A stretch of 64,000 nucleotides of DNA from Himantopus leucocephalus (Eukaryota > Chordata > Aves > Charadriiformes > Recurvirostridae), in the NCBI GenBank assembly GCA_003993805.1, contig RSEF01000003.1, positions 63,817,343 through 63,881,342 on the forward strand, in the 5' to 3' direction. A program made the translations under genes and the position numbers. The notes below the pieces were generated by a model. The model did not search any database. It had not been told where the DNA came from and saw only the letters and a program-made list of their open reading frames with translations. This document shows positions 1-13,600 of the stretch, one piece after another (the first letter of the stretch is position 1; every line of letters starts with the position of its first letter).

Positions 1-494
1 AACAACTCTATATTTTAGCAGTCTTATTTCATCAATTTTAAACACTAGTTGTTAAGAATAACTTTGGTAACTTGTAACAACATTATTTTTACATAGTCAT
101 TTGATAAATCTGCTCTGCTGATCTTTCTCCAGCAGTAGTTGTAATAATTAATGTCTTAAATTTACTGAAACAGAATATTCCTTTTCAGTATAATACATCC
201 TGTCAGAGAATATTTTTTGATTTGCTAAGGATAATCATATGAAGAGTCATAAATTTTCTATTTACTTATTTGCTGAAAGGTACTCAGTATCGTTATTTGG
301 AGAAATATCATATAAATTTATATCTTCAAGTGCTTTTAATCACCTCTCAGAAGATGAAGTATACCTGGAAGTGTAGAGCAGTAAGTACACAGCAAAGACA
401 GTGTCGTAGTAATGTTTTAAACTTTTTCCCATCTTGTGTGTAAAAAACTCAAGGCACGGTTAAAGCTTCCCAGATCCCCAGAGCTGCAGTTGTG

Positions 495-570
495 TTATCA
501 TCATTTCACAGTTCAGCAAACTGAGACAAGAAAAATTTTAAGGGCTTTGCCCATAACTGCAGAACAGCCA
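495..570 (+). repeat. Possible decayed MIR-like fragment
   Basis: tcatttcacag, then caaactgagacaag and gggctttgcccataactgca recall the conserved core of amniote MIR-type elements (cattttacag, aaactgaggca, cttgcccaaggtca). The match is weak and made by eye. Confidence 0.3.
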
Positions 571-3058
571 CACCAACGCTGAGAATAAAATCGGTCTTTC
601 AGGCACACAGTTCCCTTTTTCTTTTTATGGTTTAATAATAATATTTGAAGGAGGATATAATCTTACAGACTCTTAGCCTCACAGTGTTAGATTAAAAAAA
701 AAGTAGAAAAAAGATCTTATTAGTAATTATGCAGTTATGTAGCAATTCAAGCTTGGCTGCGTGAGTTGGGTTAAATAGGATGTGTAACAATATCCCTGCT
801 TTTAGTTGTGTGAAGAGGATGTTTTATTATCAGCTGAGATAAAATCTAGCCTCAGCTTCTCATTGACCTGAATTCACCTGATATGACAAGTAAATCCTAA
901 TCCCCTCAGCAGAGCTCAGTGGCTTTTCTCCACTTGTTGTTTTTTTTTTTTCTGGGTAAGTGCAGACAAGCCCAGCCGTGGCTCCCTTGCTCTGCCGTGG
1001 CTTGTGGCTGCCTGTTTTGCACCTCCACAGCCATGGACCCCCAACACGACAGCCAGCTACACCCTGACGGGACCTGCACGTGTCCATGTCCCCAGCATCA
1101 GGCACAAATTCCTGGCTGCAAATTTGCCCTTGGGCAGAAATGCTCCTGCAGCCCAAGAAGGATCATCACCTTGAGTGGTAGGGACATGTTAGGGGAGAAA
1201 AAGGTGGTTTTGTGATTTGGGGACTCCCTGCACCTTGTGCAGGTCTGATATGGTGATGGCTGTGTCCCCATTTATAAACACTGCGGGAATTTCATCTGAC
1301 GAGAGCCAGCATGAACAGGTTTTCATTTAACAGCAAAGGATTTGTTTGGCTTCCTCGGTTGAAAACTTTGCTTTAGCAGAGGGGTTGGGTGGGGGGAACC
1401 AGATGGTCCCATGAATATTGTAGTGATGGACAAGTCCCATGGGGGAACTGTGAAGCCGTCTGAGCGTAAACAGCCACCCACACCGTGCTGGCAGCGCTCG
1501 CTGAAGGCTTCGGTGTGCGTTGCCTCCCCGGTGCTGCGTCAAAGCGCTCATGGATTCACGTGTCCACCTTTGGCTTTAATGTGCAGAATCCCCTCTATCT
1601 AGCAGCCAGATTTGCCCCACACCCACCCCCAGATCACCAAAAATGGAAAGCCGCCTTTCACATAGGCGATCCATTTCTCAGTGGCAGAGCCATTAGCTGT
1701 AGATGAAGTCTCTCTGCTGGTACTTAATCAACAAGGCAAGTGCAACGAGACTACCCTTTCATTTGATTTCCATTTACAAGGTCAAGGAGATTCACGGGGA
1801 AAGCACTAATAAGACTACAAGGAAAAACAGATAAGAAATTTCAGCAAGAAAGGGAAAAAAGGCCACTCAGCCCTCAGTTCGTCCTCTGCTGAGACCATCC
1901 CCTGTTCTGTGACACGCTGGCCATCACTAGAGCACAACACAGTCAGGACTACCGCTGGCTTATTCTTCTCTTTAAATTACTTACACACAATTAAATCCTG
2001 TGCCTTGCCTCATCCATCTCCCAAATTGTCCAGACCTGACTCACAAAATTTTGTTTGTGTCCATAAACTGCATCCATGTATAACAGATGCTACACCAGTA
2101 GGAGTGTTTGGATTTTGTTTTTATTACAGTTTGAATTGCAAGATATATGAAGTTCTAATCCTTTTCTGTTGTCCAAATGCCTTCCACTGTCAAAAGCCTT
2201 CTTTTTTACTGTAGGGCTGTACAGGTAGTGGCCTGGGCTTTGAAGGATGGTAGGAGCTTCCACATTCCTGTGGTTACTGGCTCCGTGCAGACCTGTTAGC
2301 AGAGGTGAGACAACCCTGCTCCTGGACCCAGGCAGCCTCCTCACCTTCCTGACAGCCCCAAGGACTCTGGGACTAATTCTTCCCATTGAGCTGGGGTTTT
2401 TTTCTGCTCCAATTTTCCATTTTTTCCACGAGTCCTTGTCCTGACTTGAAAGGGATTATTTTCAGATGTGCCTCATTTTTAAGAACTTTAATCCCATTAA
2501 CTGTCAATGAAAGAAATTCATGATAGTGATGGAGATTTAGGTAAACCTTGAATTTTGTGTTTTCTTTCTGAAACCCTTACTTCTTAAAATAGTAAAAAGA
2601 CAGCTTAGCACACACATAGCCAAGTACTGCATCCGCCTTTCCTTATTCCTAGAACTTCAGATTTTATGTCCACAATTCCTGTCTAACAGGACACATAGCT
2701 TTGATAAAGGCTAATAAGTTTCTTAGTGTGAAAATGCTGTATATGTTACCTCTTTTCTAGCTGGAATAAGCCCAGTCAGTGGTCACATATTTTCCTTATA
2801 ACTTCAGCATTGGATGAGTCATAACCCAAAATTTATTCTTAGAATTTCTGCTCTTTGGTTTTCCACTGATTTATGGGAGGCTATTGCAGACTTTCCCACA
2901 GGCATTCATTATACTCCATTACTTGTGGAATCGTCTGCAATTAATGGCTTATTCAGAGCTGCCCTTAACATTTCACCTAACCGCTGCATGTGTTAATTTG
3001 GAAGCTGAGCCCTCCTAGCACAGTCTGAGTCTGCAGGGTTTGAAGCTGAGGTTTGAAG

Positions 3059-3469
3059 TCAAGTTTCTGGTCCAATCCATTGTAGTGTTGTTCCATGGGA
3101 TATTTGGCGGGCAGAAGTAAAACAGCAAAAGAAATACCACTTAGTGATCACTTTTCTTGGTCTAATTCTCCTTAAAATTCGAGTTTCCTTGATATGAGCT
3201 GCATCTCTTTCAGAGGTAACAACCATCACTATGTTCTCCAGAAGACTGTCTCTCCTGCATGGAGACTGTATGAGCAACTATTCCATTCCTCCCTGGGTCT
3301 CTGCCACCTTATTGTTAACCCAGGACACAGCAATCTGCAAAGCCTGATGATGTTCTGCACCTTGGGTCCCAAGATCTGTCAGCTGACAGTGTTTTATAGC
3401 AGCTGCCCCAAAAGGTTTAATGATATTGGCCAGAACATGCAGTCTTCCCAAAAGAGACGTCTCTATCAT
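3059..3469 (-). pseudogene. Unidentified antisense coding-like segment with one in-frame stop
   Basis: On the minus strand one frame stays open for about 136 codons apart from a single TAG at 3278-3280. The composition looks protein-like, with segments such as LHVLANIIKPFGAAAIKHC, ALQIAVSWVNNKVAETQGG and SLLENIVMVVTSERDAAHIK. I do not recognise the family. It could be a decayed processed pseudogene inserted antisense in the SV2B intron, or a chance open stretch. No poly(A) tail or flanking duplication was identified. Confidence 0.25.
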
Positions 3470-6400
3470 AATAAAGTGTCCTGCTGATTTTGTTTCAGCC
3501 CTGAGTTAAACATTTCTATAACTGGGCTCCTTCCCTTCAGAAGCTGGCCAAGTGGACAGTCTCCGGTCATCCCTGAGGTTTCCTTTACTACAGATGTTCG
3601 TTTTTTTCAGTTTCTAAGGGACAATGCATCCATTGGTTTGTCACATACGGTAACCAATTAAAGCGACATGGATGCTGTGTTGCAGAGATATAACCTCAGT
3701 TTGGGCTCCTCAGTCAGACTCTGCAGGGGTTTGCCCACAAAAGCAGCTTACTCCACTTCTTGATGCCCAGTTTCACACACTGCCACATCCCATGCCAAGC
3801 CCACTCTTCCCCTGGCCAGATTGCTGGCTGCCCTGCTGTCAGCAGGGGTACTCGGCTGCAATAAATCACCAGCTAGAAGACAGTAACAACCTCCCCCACG
3901 TCCTCCTGACCTGGGACATTTTCTGTTATTAAGAGGATTTGGATGAACATCTGCCATCCAGGGATTTTCTCCAGGGGGGAGGGAGAAATAAAGAAAAAAA
4001 TTAATTCTGGCAGATCATTTTTTCTTCCACATCGGGGTCTGGCGGTGGGGGCTGAGCGGTGTGGTGAGCTGCTCACACGGTGCTGGCAGAGCTCACTGTC
4101 AGATGGGTGCACCAGTGAGCAGATACAGGGTGCATCATCGCTTCGCTTCCGTCTGCTGGCTGCGATTGGAGCTGCTCCATTAAATGTAGCTCAGGAGCCA
4201 GGGTAAAAGCATTAAGCCTTACACCGCTGCATTAAGATTCTTCCTTCAGAAAGGTTTTGGACTGAAACTGTTTTTTTACCTCAGCTCTCCCTTGTAATTT
4301 GCACTTCAGTGACCAAGCTGGAGACCAAAGTCAACAGAGAAGAAGACCCCAGATTCCCAGCTGTGTACTTACCTTCTCTGACAGCTGCAGATCAGTATCT
4401 GAAACCTTTACACACCTTCAGATCACCTCACCAGGACAGCTCGAGCAAGGAGGGCAGTGCAGGGAGTGTGGGTATTGATTGCACAGAGCCACGTGCTTAC
4501 GGTGGAGGTACCATTGTGCTGGCAAAATCCTGTGCCGTTGGTCTGGTACAAAGGCTGTTAAGAATCAAGAACAGATTTTGCCTTTGACATGCAAAATCCC
4601 AATTGCCCATTAGACATCATGTGGACAGAAAAGAAAGCAGAACCATTCACAGAAAGGTGACCCCACTGCCCTGCTATGGAACAGGGGAGATTTCAAAAGT
4701 CCGAACTTTTCCACTTCTGATCAACGTGAGACAAACACCCTTCAAATGCTGCGGTGGCTCTCTGCTGCATAGCTTTTAATTTAGTAACGCATTTCAAATC
4801 AAGTGCAGGCATTCGCAATCAAAAGAAAGACAGTCAGCCGCCAAATAACTCTCTGCATTAGTCCTTAGCCAGCCTTGCTGGGTGGCATAGGACCGCCTTC
4901 AGCCATCACACTGATCGTCTTGTTTAAACATTAATGAATTGCAAAAAGATTCATCGTCACCTCGTTTCCCAAGTGATGTGTTTGACAGAACAGGTCCTGG
5001 GGAAGATGTTGGCTCTCAAGAGAAGTCAACACTTGGTTCAAGGTGAGGATTGACCCTCCAAAGGGATGTTCTTCAACCATGCCTGAAAAATGATCCTTTA
5101 GCTGCATTTCTTCAGTCAGCAAATAGGAATGTTTCTTATTAAGACTGTATTTACTTGCTCAGCATCTGTTGCCTTCACTGGGGGCGAGGGATGCAGGGAA
5201 GAGTGCTGCTTTTCTTGAGTATGGTGTTTCCTTCGATCTCTGCTCAGCTGGGTCTTGAATGTGACATGCCCCCAGTCTCCAAGCATCTCCAAGCATAATA
5301 TTTTCCTTCAAGAACCCCCTTCACTGCAAGTTCTGCTTTTCAGCTAGCAGATATTCCTCCATCCTGACATAGTTCAGTTCCTCTGCATCGTATTCAGTCA
5401 TGACCAGGGCCCATCAGGATCTCCACAACAGGACTGTGCAGCCTATAGGCATAGACTATAATCCTGCCTACGGTGTCTGAGATGATATAGGTGGTGTTCT
5501 GGGAACAGCCTTTCGCACCTCTGTGCTCCCCAGGAAACACAGCGGTTGCCACCACTCTCTTGTGAAATATGATGATGGTGACACTGCTCCTACTCTGTGG
5601 ACCACTGGCTTGCAGTAGACAGCTCTGAGACACATGTAGGTTGGTAGGCAAGGAGCTGCGGATGCCGTAACAGTGTGCTTGGATGTGCTGGCCCAAACCC
5701 TTCCACCTCAGCAGCTGGCGGAGCCATCAGAGCATGCTGTGGAGTCCCCTGGACACCAAGTGTTTTGGTCCTGCAGTGCTGAGGCAGAGTCAGCCGCCGC
5801 CACACACAGCAAGCGGACAAAGCATGAAGGGCTTTGTCGTCTGCACTGTGAAACTCAGGATAACTTCAGGAGCATGGTCTCTCTCCTTGTGTTCTTGCCT
5901 CATCCGGGCTTTTTCAGAGGTGCCTTGGAGACATATCCTGATGCCTGATCCCTTCCATCCTTACATGTTTCCTGGCTCAAAGGAATGAACAGAGATTTGT
6001 TCACAGCCAAGTCTAAAACAAAAATCTGAAGCCCAGAAGCCAATACAGCCTTCAAAGACCTGGTCCACCTGCTGCCAGCTGCTGGACTGATAAATTCCTA
6101 GATGTTATTCCTTAACAGCAGTGCAAATCATGGCCCTCTAGCTGATCAGTGTTTCCAACCCTCCAGCACTGATTGCTTTAGATTTTAAATGCTTAATATC
6201 TAATCCGCTGTCCTTTCATATCGTAACTCCTTCAGGCCTCAACAGGAATTTTGCAAACAGAAGAATCATAGCTTGTGGTTATTCCTGGGAATATTCTTGC
6301 TCACTGAAGTCTCTACATCTGGAGAGTAGATTTTAAAAAAAATCCTGGACCTGTGAGCATTATTAATTAGTGCTATTTATATTGGTACCCAGATAAAGGA

Positions 6401-7449
6401 AAAGGCAATATAATAGGTGGCGCTTCTGGTGGTGGTGTCAGTAGAAGAGCCAAGGACAACTGCCGTGTTTTTTAGGCCAGACTTGCGAGCCCATAGTGAG
6501 CTGGGTACAGGGAGCCTATTTGGAGAAGAAAACCATTCTCTCCTATTCAGCCCGCCACTGAACGTAGTCACTGAAACTATTTTTTGAGGACCCCATGGTA
6601 GAAGATCTAATGAAGTCAAGTTAAAAAGAAGACCCTATTTTTTCTTAAAAAGGTCAGAGTGATAACTCTCTAGAGCAAACTGTGAAGGCAAGCAGTAGGT
6701 TCTGCCTTCTCCTGAAATTCTGAGATGAAGACTGCACTCTTTTCTGTAAGTTATCCTTTAGTTAGGTGGCAGATCTTGGCTCAGTAACAAAGGAAGTATC
6801 TGTGTTACACAAGGTCAGTCTTGGTAACAGACTGATCCTTTCAGATAAAGCTAGGAAAAGCAGAGAGTGAAAAAGATGATATACTGCAAAGGAAGCATGG
6901 GTAGGATAGGCAGCCTGCAAAGAGATTTAGCCATGCTTTAGCAGTCTTTCTGCTCTCACAGCTTTCTGAGTACAAACAGCAGCCAGAGAGAGCCTCCCCC
7001 CTACACGTCCTCAGCCCCATTGCGCTCAGGAGGGTTGGCGGAGCTAAGACATCAGACGTCTATTGTATCGTTGGTGGCACATAGCTGGGACACGTGTATC
7101 CTAAGCTGCTTATGCCTGGCCATTGCTTACGTGCAGGGGATATGTGAGCAGTGAGGTTGGGAAAGAAAGATGTGGGTCTGGTCAAATGAGGGTATGACTA
7201 TATTGCATGAAGCGATGCAGTAGCGAGAGATGCAAGCTCCTGGGCAGAAGATGGGGAAATTAGGTTTCAGCAATGGATAGAACTTCTGGCACCCGAGATA
7301 ACTAATTTGGGGGGAGAGGGGTATCTACTTTATTGCATAGTATACTGGGTCTGTATCAGCTGCCGTACAGGCCCTTTAAAATCTGCTTCTACATTGCGTG
7401 CTATTTCTACCCAGTAACTAAACTCACTGTCTCTCTGTCTGTACTCTAG

Positions 7450-7630
7450 GCTTGATAGTCTACTTAGGAATGATGGTGGGGGCTGTCGTGCTGGGCGGCC
7501 TGGCTGATAAACTGGGAAGAAAGAAATGCCTCATCATATCACTTGCAATCAATGCTGCCTTCGCGTTCCTCTCCTCCTTCGTCCAGGGATACGGATTCTT
7601 CCTCTTCTGCCGCCTTATCTCGGGCCTCGG
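7450..7630 (+). CDS. SV2B: SV2B exon: TM2-TM4 region with MFS motif A
   Basis: The acceptor is ctctag (AG at 7448-7449) and the donor GTGGGT starts at 7631. The exon opens with two bases of a split Gly codon, then LIVYLGMMVGAV. It encodes TM2, the cytoplasmic motif GGLADKLGRKK, TM3 and the start of TM4 (QGYGFFLFCRLISGLG), and ends two bases into a Gly codon completed by the next exon. The reading frame runs on into the intron, but the SV2 family continues directly with IGG, so the splice is well supported. Confidence 0.96.
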
Positions 7631-10600
7631 GTGGGTAACTGGTGAATCCATCCCATGTTCTGGAGGAGTCCTGTCACGTCTTGGCAGTTTGGGTGTGTGG
7701 GGTGGTAGAAGGAAGGCTGCTCTGGAGATGTACCTCTGCTACAGAGCTGGGACACCGCTCCTGTTTAGCACGTGTGGTTGCATTGCCTCACTCTTGACCC
7801 TTAAAGTGTTAGCAGTAAGAAAGTTTGGTCATTGATGTTCTTCTGATACTGCGAAATTGTGCAGAAAGGCAGGTGAGACTGACAAATGCCCACCTCATTT
7901 TACAGTCCTTACTGCCAGGGCCTCCATTGAGACCCTCACCAGTCCCCATCACCTGCCTGTATTTTGCCTTCCTAAAATGAGTGATCACAAAACAACAACA
8001 GAGCAGATATCTAGGTGAAGAGTAGGGCTTTACGTAAACTGTACACGAAATTCAGCTTTCAGAGCCTGAGAAGGATCTTGTTTATCTCTGACGCTAAGAC
8101 CAGTCCAGCCAAAGAGAGATTTGCATTTTTTCTACAAGTCTCACTTTTGTACAGCGTGTCTGTGAGTGTCACTTTCCCTTTTTTATATATGCAATCCTAA
8201 CTACAAAGACATTGAAGAAGACTCTTATTCTTCCCATGTGCTGTTTTTTCTCCTCAGTATTGGGGGATCCCTCCCCATCGTGTTTGCCTATTTCTCTGAA
8301 TTCCTATCTCGTGAGAAGAGAGGGGAACACCTGAGCTGGCTTTGCATGTTCTGGATGATTGGTGGCATTTTTGCTTCAGCAATGGCTTGGAGCATCATCC
8401 CACATTACGGTAATTGGTTTGTGCTTTTGACAACACCACATTCCTGCATCACTATACTACCCCAACAGCCCTCACAGGTAGTGCTAATCAGTCTTTACAC
8501 ATCCCAGCATAAACAGCACTGAAAATAATAGATACCTGAAGTGCACACAAAAGGTTGGATAAATTGACTGCATGATTGATTGACTGATACCAGGGCTGTA
8601 AATAGGACCGATGAGGGCTGCTTTGCATCAAAAGCTCCAAATACACCCCTTTAATTATACTGCCAGAGCCTGAGCTCTTAATCTAAATGTCAGGGCATTC
8701 AGGGAAAACTGCACTAAGATTATATTGCAAAAATTGATCCAGTTATCAAAAATAAGTAACTTTAATCAGGGAATTACTGGTGCTATGAATGATACCAATG
8801 AAGACAGCACATGCTCTTTTCCTTAGCCAAGTGTCAACACTCTTGGGGCTGTGTATTTGGCAACACATCTCCCCAGCATGCAGTGGACTGGGGTCACGTG
8901 GGACTTCCCCTCATTGGGTTGAGGAGTAGAATGCGTTCCCTGCCCAGAGCTGGAAGTGGGAGAGAAAAAGTAGATCGGTGGACTCTGGAACATAACCGTG
9001 CTCTGAGGAGCAAAAATCTGCATGTCACATGGTATTCCCCGTATCTCATGTGTATATCCTAGGAAAACATCAGAAGCAAATATCTGCTGGAAAAGATTAA
9101 TTCCCTCAGTATTCAGTGACACCAGCTGTTTGCAAAATCCTGTTTGAGGAAAGTAGGGCAGGCCACAAAGACCATGAAGAAAAACACTAACATTTACCTA
9201 TCTATCAATCCATTTTTACCATGTTTAAAGTACATTCAGTATGAAGAAATGTTCATGCTTTTGATTGATATGACAGAAACTGTTGGAACAAATAGGCAAA
9301 CTTACTGCATCTTGGTCTCAGGTTGAAATAATTCTATTATCTGCAATTACATTCACTTTAAAAATCCCTTATGTATTTACATTACATTTATTTTTCAGAT
9401 GACCTTTTGTTGTTGTGTTTTTACAGCTTCTCTTTTTGATTTCCCATGTTTCACCTATTATTTTGGAACTTCGGGAAATGAATAGAACAGCATGACTGAC
9501 TCAGATGAGACCTCTGCAAAAAGCATTGCTTGACGATTTCCTTATTATGTGAATAAAAATGTTTATAGAAAAAAAATTGAATTAAACATTCCTTCTGAGA
9601 TTTGAGCCTAGGGAAAGGAAATGGAGCAATGTAAGAACGATGCTGTACTTTCTAGTCCCTAGCAGAGGAATACCTGACCTGGTCAGACATCAGGAAAAAA
9701 GCAGGGAAGGGGGAATCTCAAATGCAGGATTAGGATCTTGATTCTTCTGAGTTTGAATCCCAGCTCAGGTTTTGTAGGTCTGGAAAAAAATAAATTTGCT
9801 TTCCTAGCTCACTTCTATAAAAAGTGAAATACATGTGTGATGTATGAGATGGAAAGGAGCCACCTCTAATGTGCCTCTTAGATCAGAGAAGATTTAACCT
9901 CTGTAAACTTTTTGTAACATCACCGAGCAGCAATAAATTATGGCCCTGATTCCTCTACCCTTTCCCAGCCTTACTTGCCTACAGCTGCATGGAGCTATTC
10001 TTATCACTAGGTAATTTTTAAACTCAAAGATAAAAAGGTTTTTAAAAGGCACAGCCAGAGCAAGTATGTTCCATTTTCTGTAATGAGCATGAACTCACTC
10101 GCTGTTATCTACCGAGCACGCTATTGAGCCTCTAAGAGCCGTCACTACTAAAAATAGCAAACTTTCAACCTGTCCCTGTGTCATACAGAGCTGTAAAGTT
10201 CGGAGCTGCTTTAGGAGGGAAAAACTCAGAATGCCTGGTCGGTATTTTTACTTTTTGGCTCTTACTGTTTCCAGGCTGGGGGTTCAGTATGGGAACCAAG
10301 TACCACTTCCACAGCTGGAGAGTCTTTGTACTTGTCTGCTCTCTGCCCTGTATCGCCTCCCTGGTGGCACTGAAATTCATGCCTGAAAGCCCACGTTTTT
10401 TGCTGGAGGTAAGATGATTCATCTGAACGTTGCAGTCTGATATTAGCAGAGGATAGCTGGTCCCTAATGTGTCACCCTCTGTCTTCCTTTGTCCCATCAA
10501 ACACGCATAGTACAAGCTCAAAGGCAAAACCACTCCTACTTGTCTACACTAGCTCCACAGATTGCTTAAACCCCAAAGACTACGGGCTACGAGGTCAATC

Positions 10601-13600
10601 AACCACGGTTAGTGTTTCACTGCCAAATGTGGTACAGAAAAAAGGTGGTGAGTGCTGGGAATTTTATAAGTCCAACAAAGGCATTTTGAAAACATCTCAC
10701 AGAGTTTGAGCATGTATCTACTGAATTCTGGTGGAAGAGCAAAGGACAGAGTACATTTTGCTGAGTAAAATACATAAACCTCAGAGCTTTTAAGCAAGTA
10801 TTCTTTATTCCCATTTCACATATGTGAAATGCAGTGATACCTAGCTCAAGTCAACCCTGCAAGTCTTTAGCAGAGGTGGAATTAGAGCCCAGGTCTCCTC
10901 ATCGATCTCCTCTTCTTTCATCTGGTTTTAAAGCTCGATTCCAGACTCCTCTCCTGCCTCAAACGGTTTTAGGCTAATTCCTTTCCTCAGCACAGAGATG
11001 CTGTGCTCTGTGGATACAAACCATGCTTTCAGTTAGTTGCGTTTAATGGGGCCAATGTTGTATGTGTACTTCTCCACTATATTGGACCTTTAGAATTGGT
11101 TTCTCTCTATGATTTGGTAAATTACAGAGCTGGGAACAGCAAAATTAATTTTCTTTTTCTTTGGTGTTTTCAGATAGGTAAACATGATGAAGCCTGGATG
11201 ATCCTCAAGCAAGTTCATGACACCAACATGCGGGCCAAGGGCGAGCCAGAGAGGGTGTTTACGGTAAGTTTAAAAAAGCCATCAGCTTGTAAAAAGAAAG
11301 GGTAGACATACCTTCATTGGTGCAGCACAGCATCAATTTATTCCTCCTTGAGACTCTGTCAACATGACTTCCCTCAGCAATCAGAAAAAGAACTCTGAGA
11401 TATGTTCTGTGCATTTAAAGTTAGACACCAGCCTGTTTTTTTCAAGAATTAGTCAATCCTGTGAACTGCAGTGAGTACTCTCCATTCCTGGTGTTACTCT
11501 ACAGCATATAGACCACTGATTTGCCAATTACACACACGCTTAATTAATCTGCTGTAAGAGACTAAAACCAAATAAGAGAAATATTAGTCATGTGGGAGAT
11601 CTGAGTCACTCTTTTCTCCACTCTGGCTTCTATTAAACTCTGATTAAACTTTACATACCTTCTAATGAGCTTCCTAAACTCTACCTGCTTCATAACCAAT
11701 CTTTAGTCTCTCCAAGGGAAACTGGGATGGGTGGCTATTACTCGTTAGTCTGCTGCTTGTTGTGAAAAAGGTCACACCAGTGGACTTTGTTAACAGTAAA
11801 ATCAGGTAGAAGGTGTGTGCAGGGGTTAGCTGAGAATTACTATAATTCAGTTGTAAACTCCCAGTGAGCCAGCCAGGGAATAGCTCTTGATTTATACTTT
11901 TAAAGATGAGAGGGCACATGCTTTTAAAGGATGCAGAAAAGGAGATATGGTTGAGTGTAAAACATGTCTTTTTGCAAAAAAAAGTGAGATCAAGGCTACG
12001 TGTTCAGAAGGGTTGTCACGAAACAGGGCCCCTCAGGAGTGATCCTTCAAGAAAAATAAAGATTAATATCATGCATCACAATTGTGTGCAGGTTCAGGTA
12101 GGAACTTAATGAGCATGTGTTCTTGTTAGGCTACTGACCATTTAACTAACATGAACCTTGATAGCAAAGGCGAGAGGGACCATCTCTCTAAAACCCTACC
12201 TGGCTTTGCTGTAACGCCGAGCTGGGACTGGGCAGTCCTGCTGCATGGTGGGAAGAAAAGAGGACTGAAAGTCGATTTTATATATATACATATATATCTA
12301 AGTTGGGCACTATGAGAGTCTGAGTAGAAGAATGAAGGAGCAGCTGTACAGCCCCCATTAGCACTCATTACTCCATGCAACAGTGTCATGACCACTATAG
12401 CATGAGTGGGTCTCAGTATCGCACCTTGAGGTATGGCGCGCCGGCTGAATCAAGATTTACTGACATCCGTTGGCACGGGCGGATGATCAATGCGGCTGGT
12501 GTAGCACAAACTGTCAGATTTTGTGTTTTTCTGGTAGGCCAGAAGTTGCCAGTTTGTGGTGAGTCAGCTGGTGCCGGGACAGTTCCCAGATCTGACATTT
12601 AAACAGTGCCAGCAAGAGGAACACGGAGACTCCACAGCCGAGCCAAAGCGCTCATTCGTCATCAGAAATTTATTCAGTAAATTTTCACCTCCTTCTCATG
12701 TTTACAAACAGATCTGGTTTCCTTGAATAAATCCTTTCTTTAAAATTACTGAGAAAATATCTTCTGGAACACATTTTTAAGGTTTCTTGAGCAGTCCAGT
12801 TCAGGTGTTTGGTGTCGAAAATTCAGAGTTGTGGAGCGAACTGATTGCATGGTGTGGGCTCACTTGATGACAGGATGCCTTTTCAGATGCACAGATTCTC
12901 ATCTACACATTCATTTGTCATAGAAATTCTGCCAGTGGTACTTAAAAAGTGCTGAATGAGAACTATTCCTGCCAGTTGCCTTTGAAGAAATAGATCCTGA
13001 GGGCACAGTTTGATGGGGATACAAGTGGCTGATCATGGAGATACTTTACTTGCCTAGTCCTAATTTCTAGTGGGAATCTACGGGATAGAGAAATAAGGCA
13101 GTGCACAGGCACATTAGCCAATAAATGAAAGACTGTAGTGGATGTGATGCACTTCAAATATTTCAGGCAAGGAGCGAGAGAGAGAAAGGATGGAGGAAAG
13201 GAAGGAAGGAGGGCAGGCTTCTTTATATAATAAAATATCTTGCTGTAATTAAATCAGTTAGCTCAATTGTTAGTGATAACATTCAAGGAAAAGATAGTAT
13301 GGGATATCAGGTGGAAATATTGCCCAGAAGACAGTGGAATTTAAAATCCACCCAAGACCAGTTCTGGAAAATTCAGTCCATTTTTTTTTTCTCCTTTTTT
13401 TTTCCTTTTCCAGGTTTCCTATATCAAAACTCCAAAGCAAATAGATGAATTTATTGAAATCCAGAGCTCAACAGGGACCTGGTACCAGCGGTGGCTGGTC
13501 AGAATCACAACCACTTTCAAACAGGTAAAGAGAAGAAAAACCACCCCACAGGGGCTTTTGAGCTTTGGGCTCTAGTGCCTCATTGCTTCAGGTCATCGTG

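Larger units (their letters stand above)
1..7449 (+). other. SV2B: SV2B intron (3' part) upstream of the first exon in the window
   Basis: No SV2B coding exon is present: the expected N-terminal exon would give a long open frame with an acidic N-terminus and TM1, and none is seen. The interval holds a weak MIR-like relic near 495-570 and two antisense coding-like segments (3059-3469 and 5394-5820) described separately. The rest is ordinary unique intronic sequence, ending in a usable branch/pyrimidine region before 7450. Confidence 0.85.
11264..13413 (+). other. SV2B: SV2B intron, 2150 bases
   Basis: A GT-AG intron. It holds an alternating TA tract at about 12278-12300, a locally CpG-enriched stretch at 12415-12660 containing GGCGCGCC (12435-12442), a purine-rich GGAA/GGAAG tract at 13163-13214, and a strong polypyrimidine run before the acceptor. 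Confidence 0.9.

Noticed and set aside
7452..7835. 127-codon plus-strand frame read as one exon
   Set aside because: Only the first 179 bases match SV2B; the rest is intron read-through after the donor at 7631.
10165..10533. 122-codon minus-strand open frame
   Set aside because: It is the antisense shadow of the SV2B TM6/PESPR exon.
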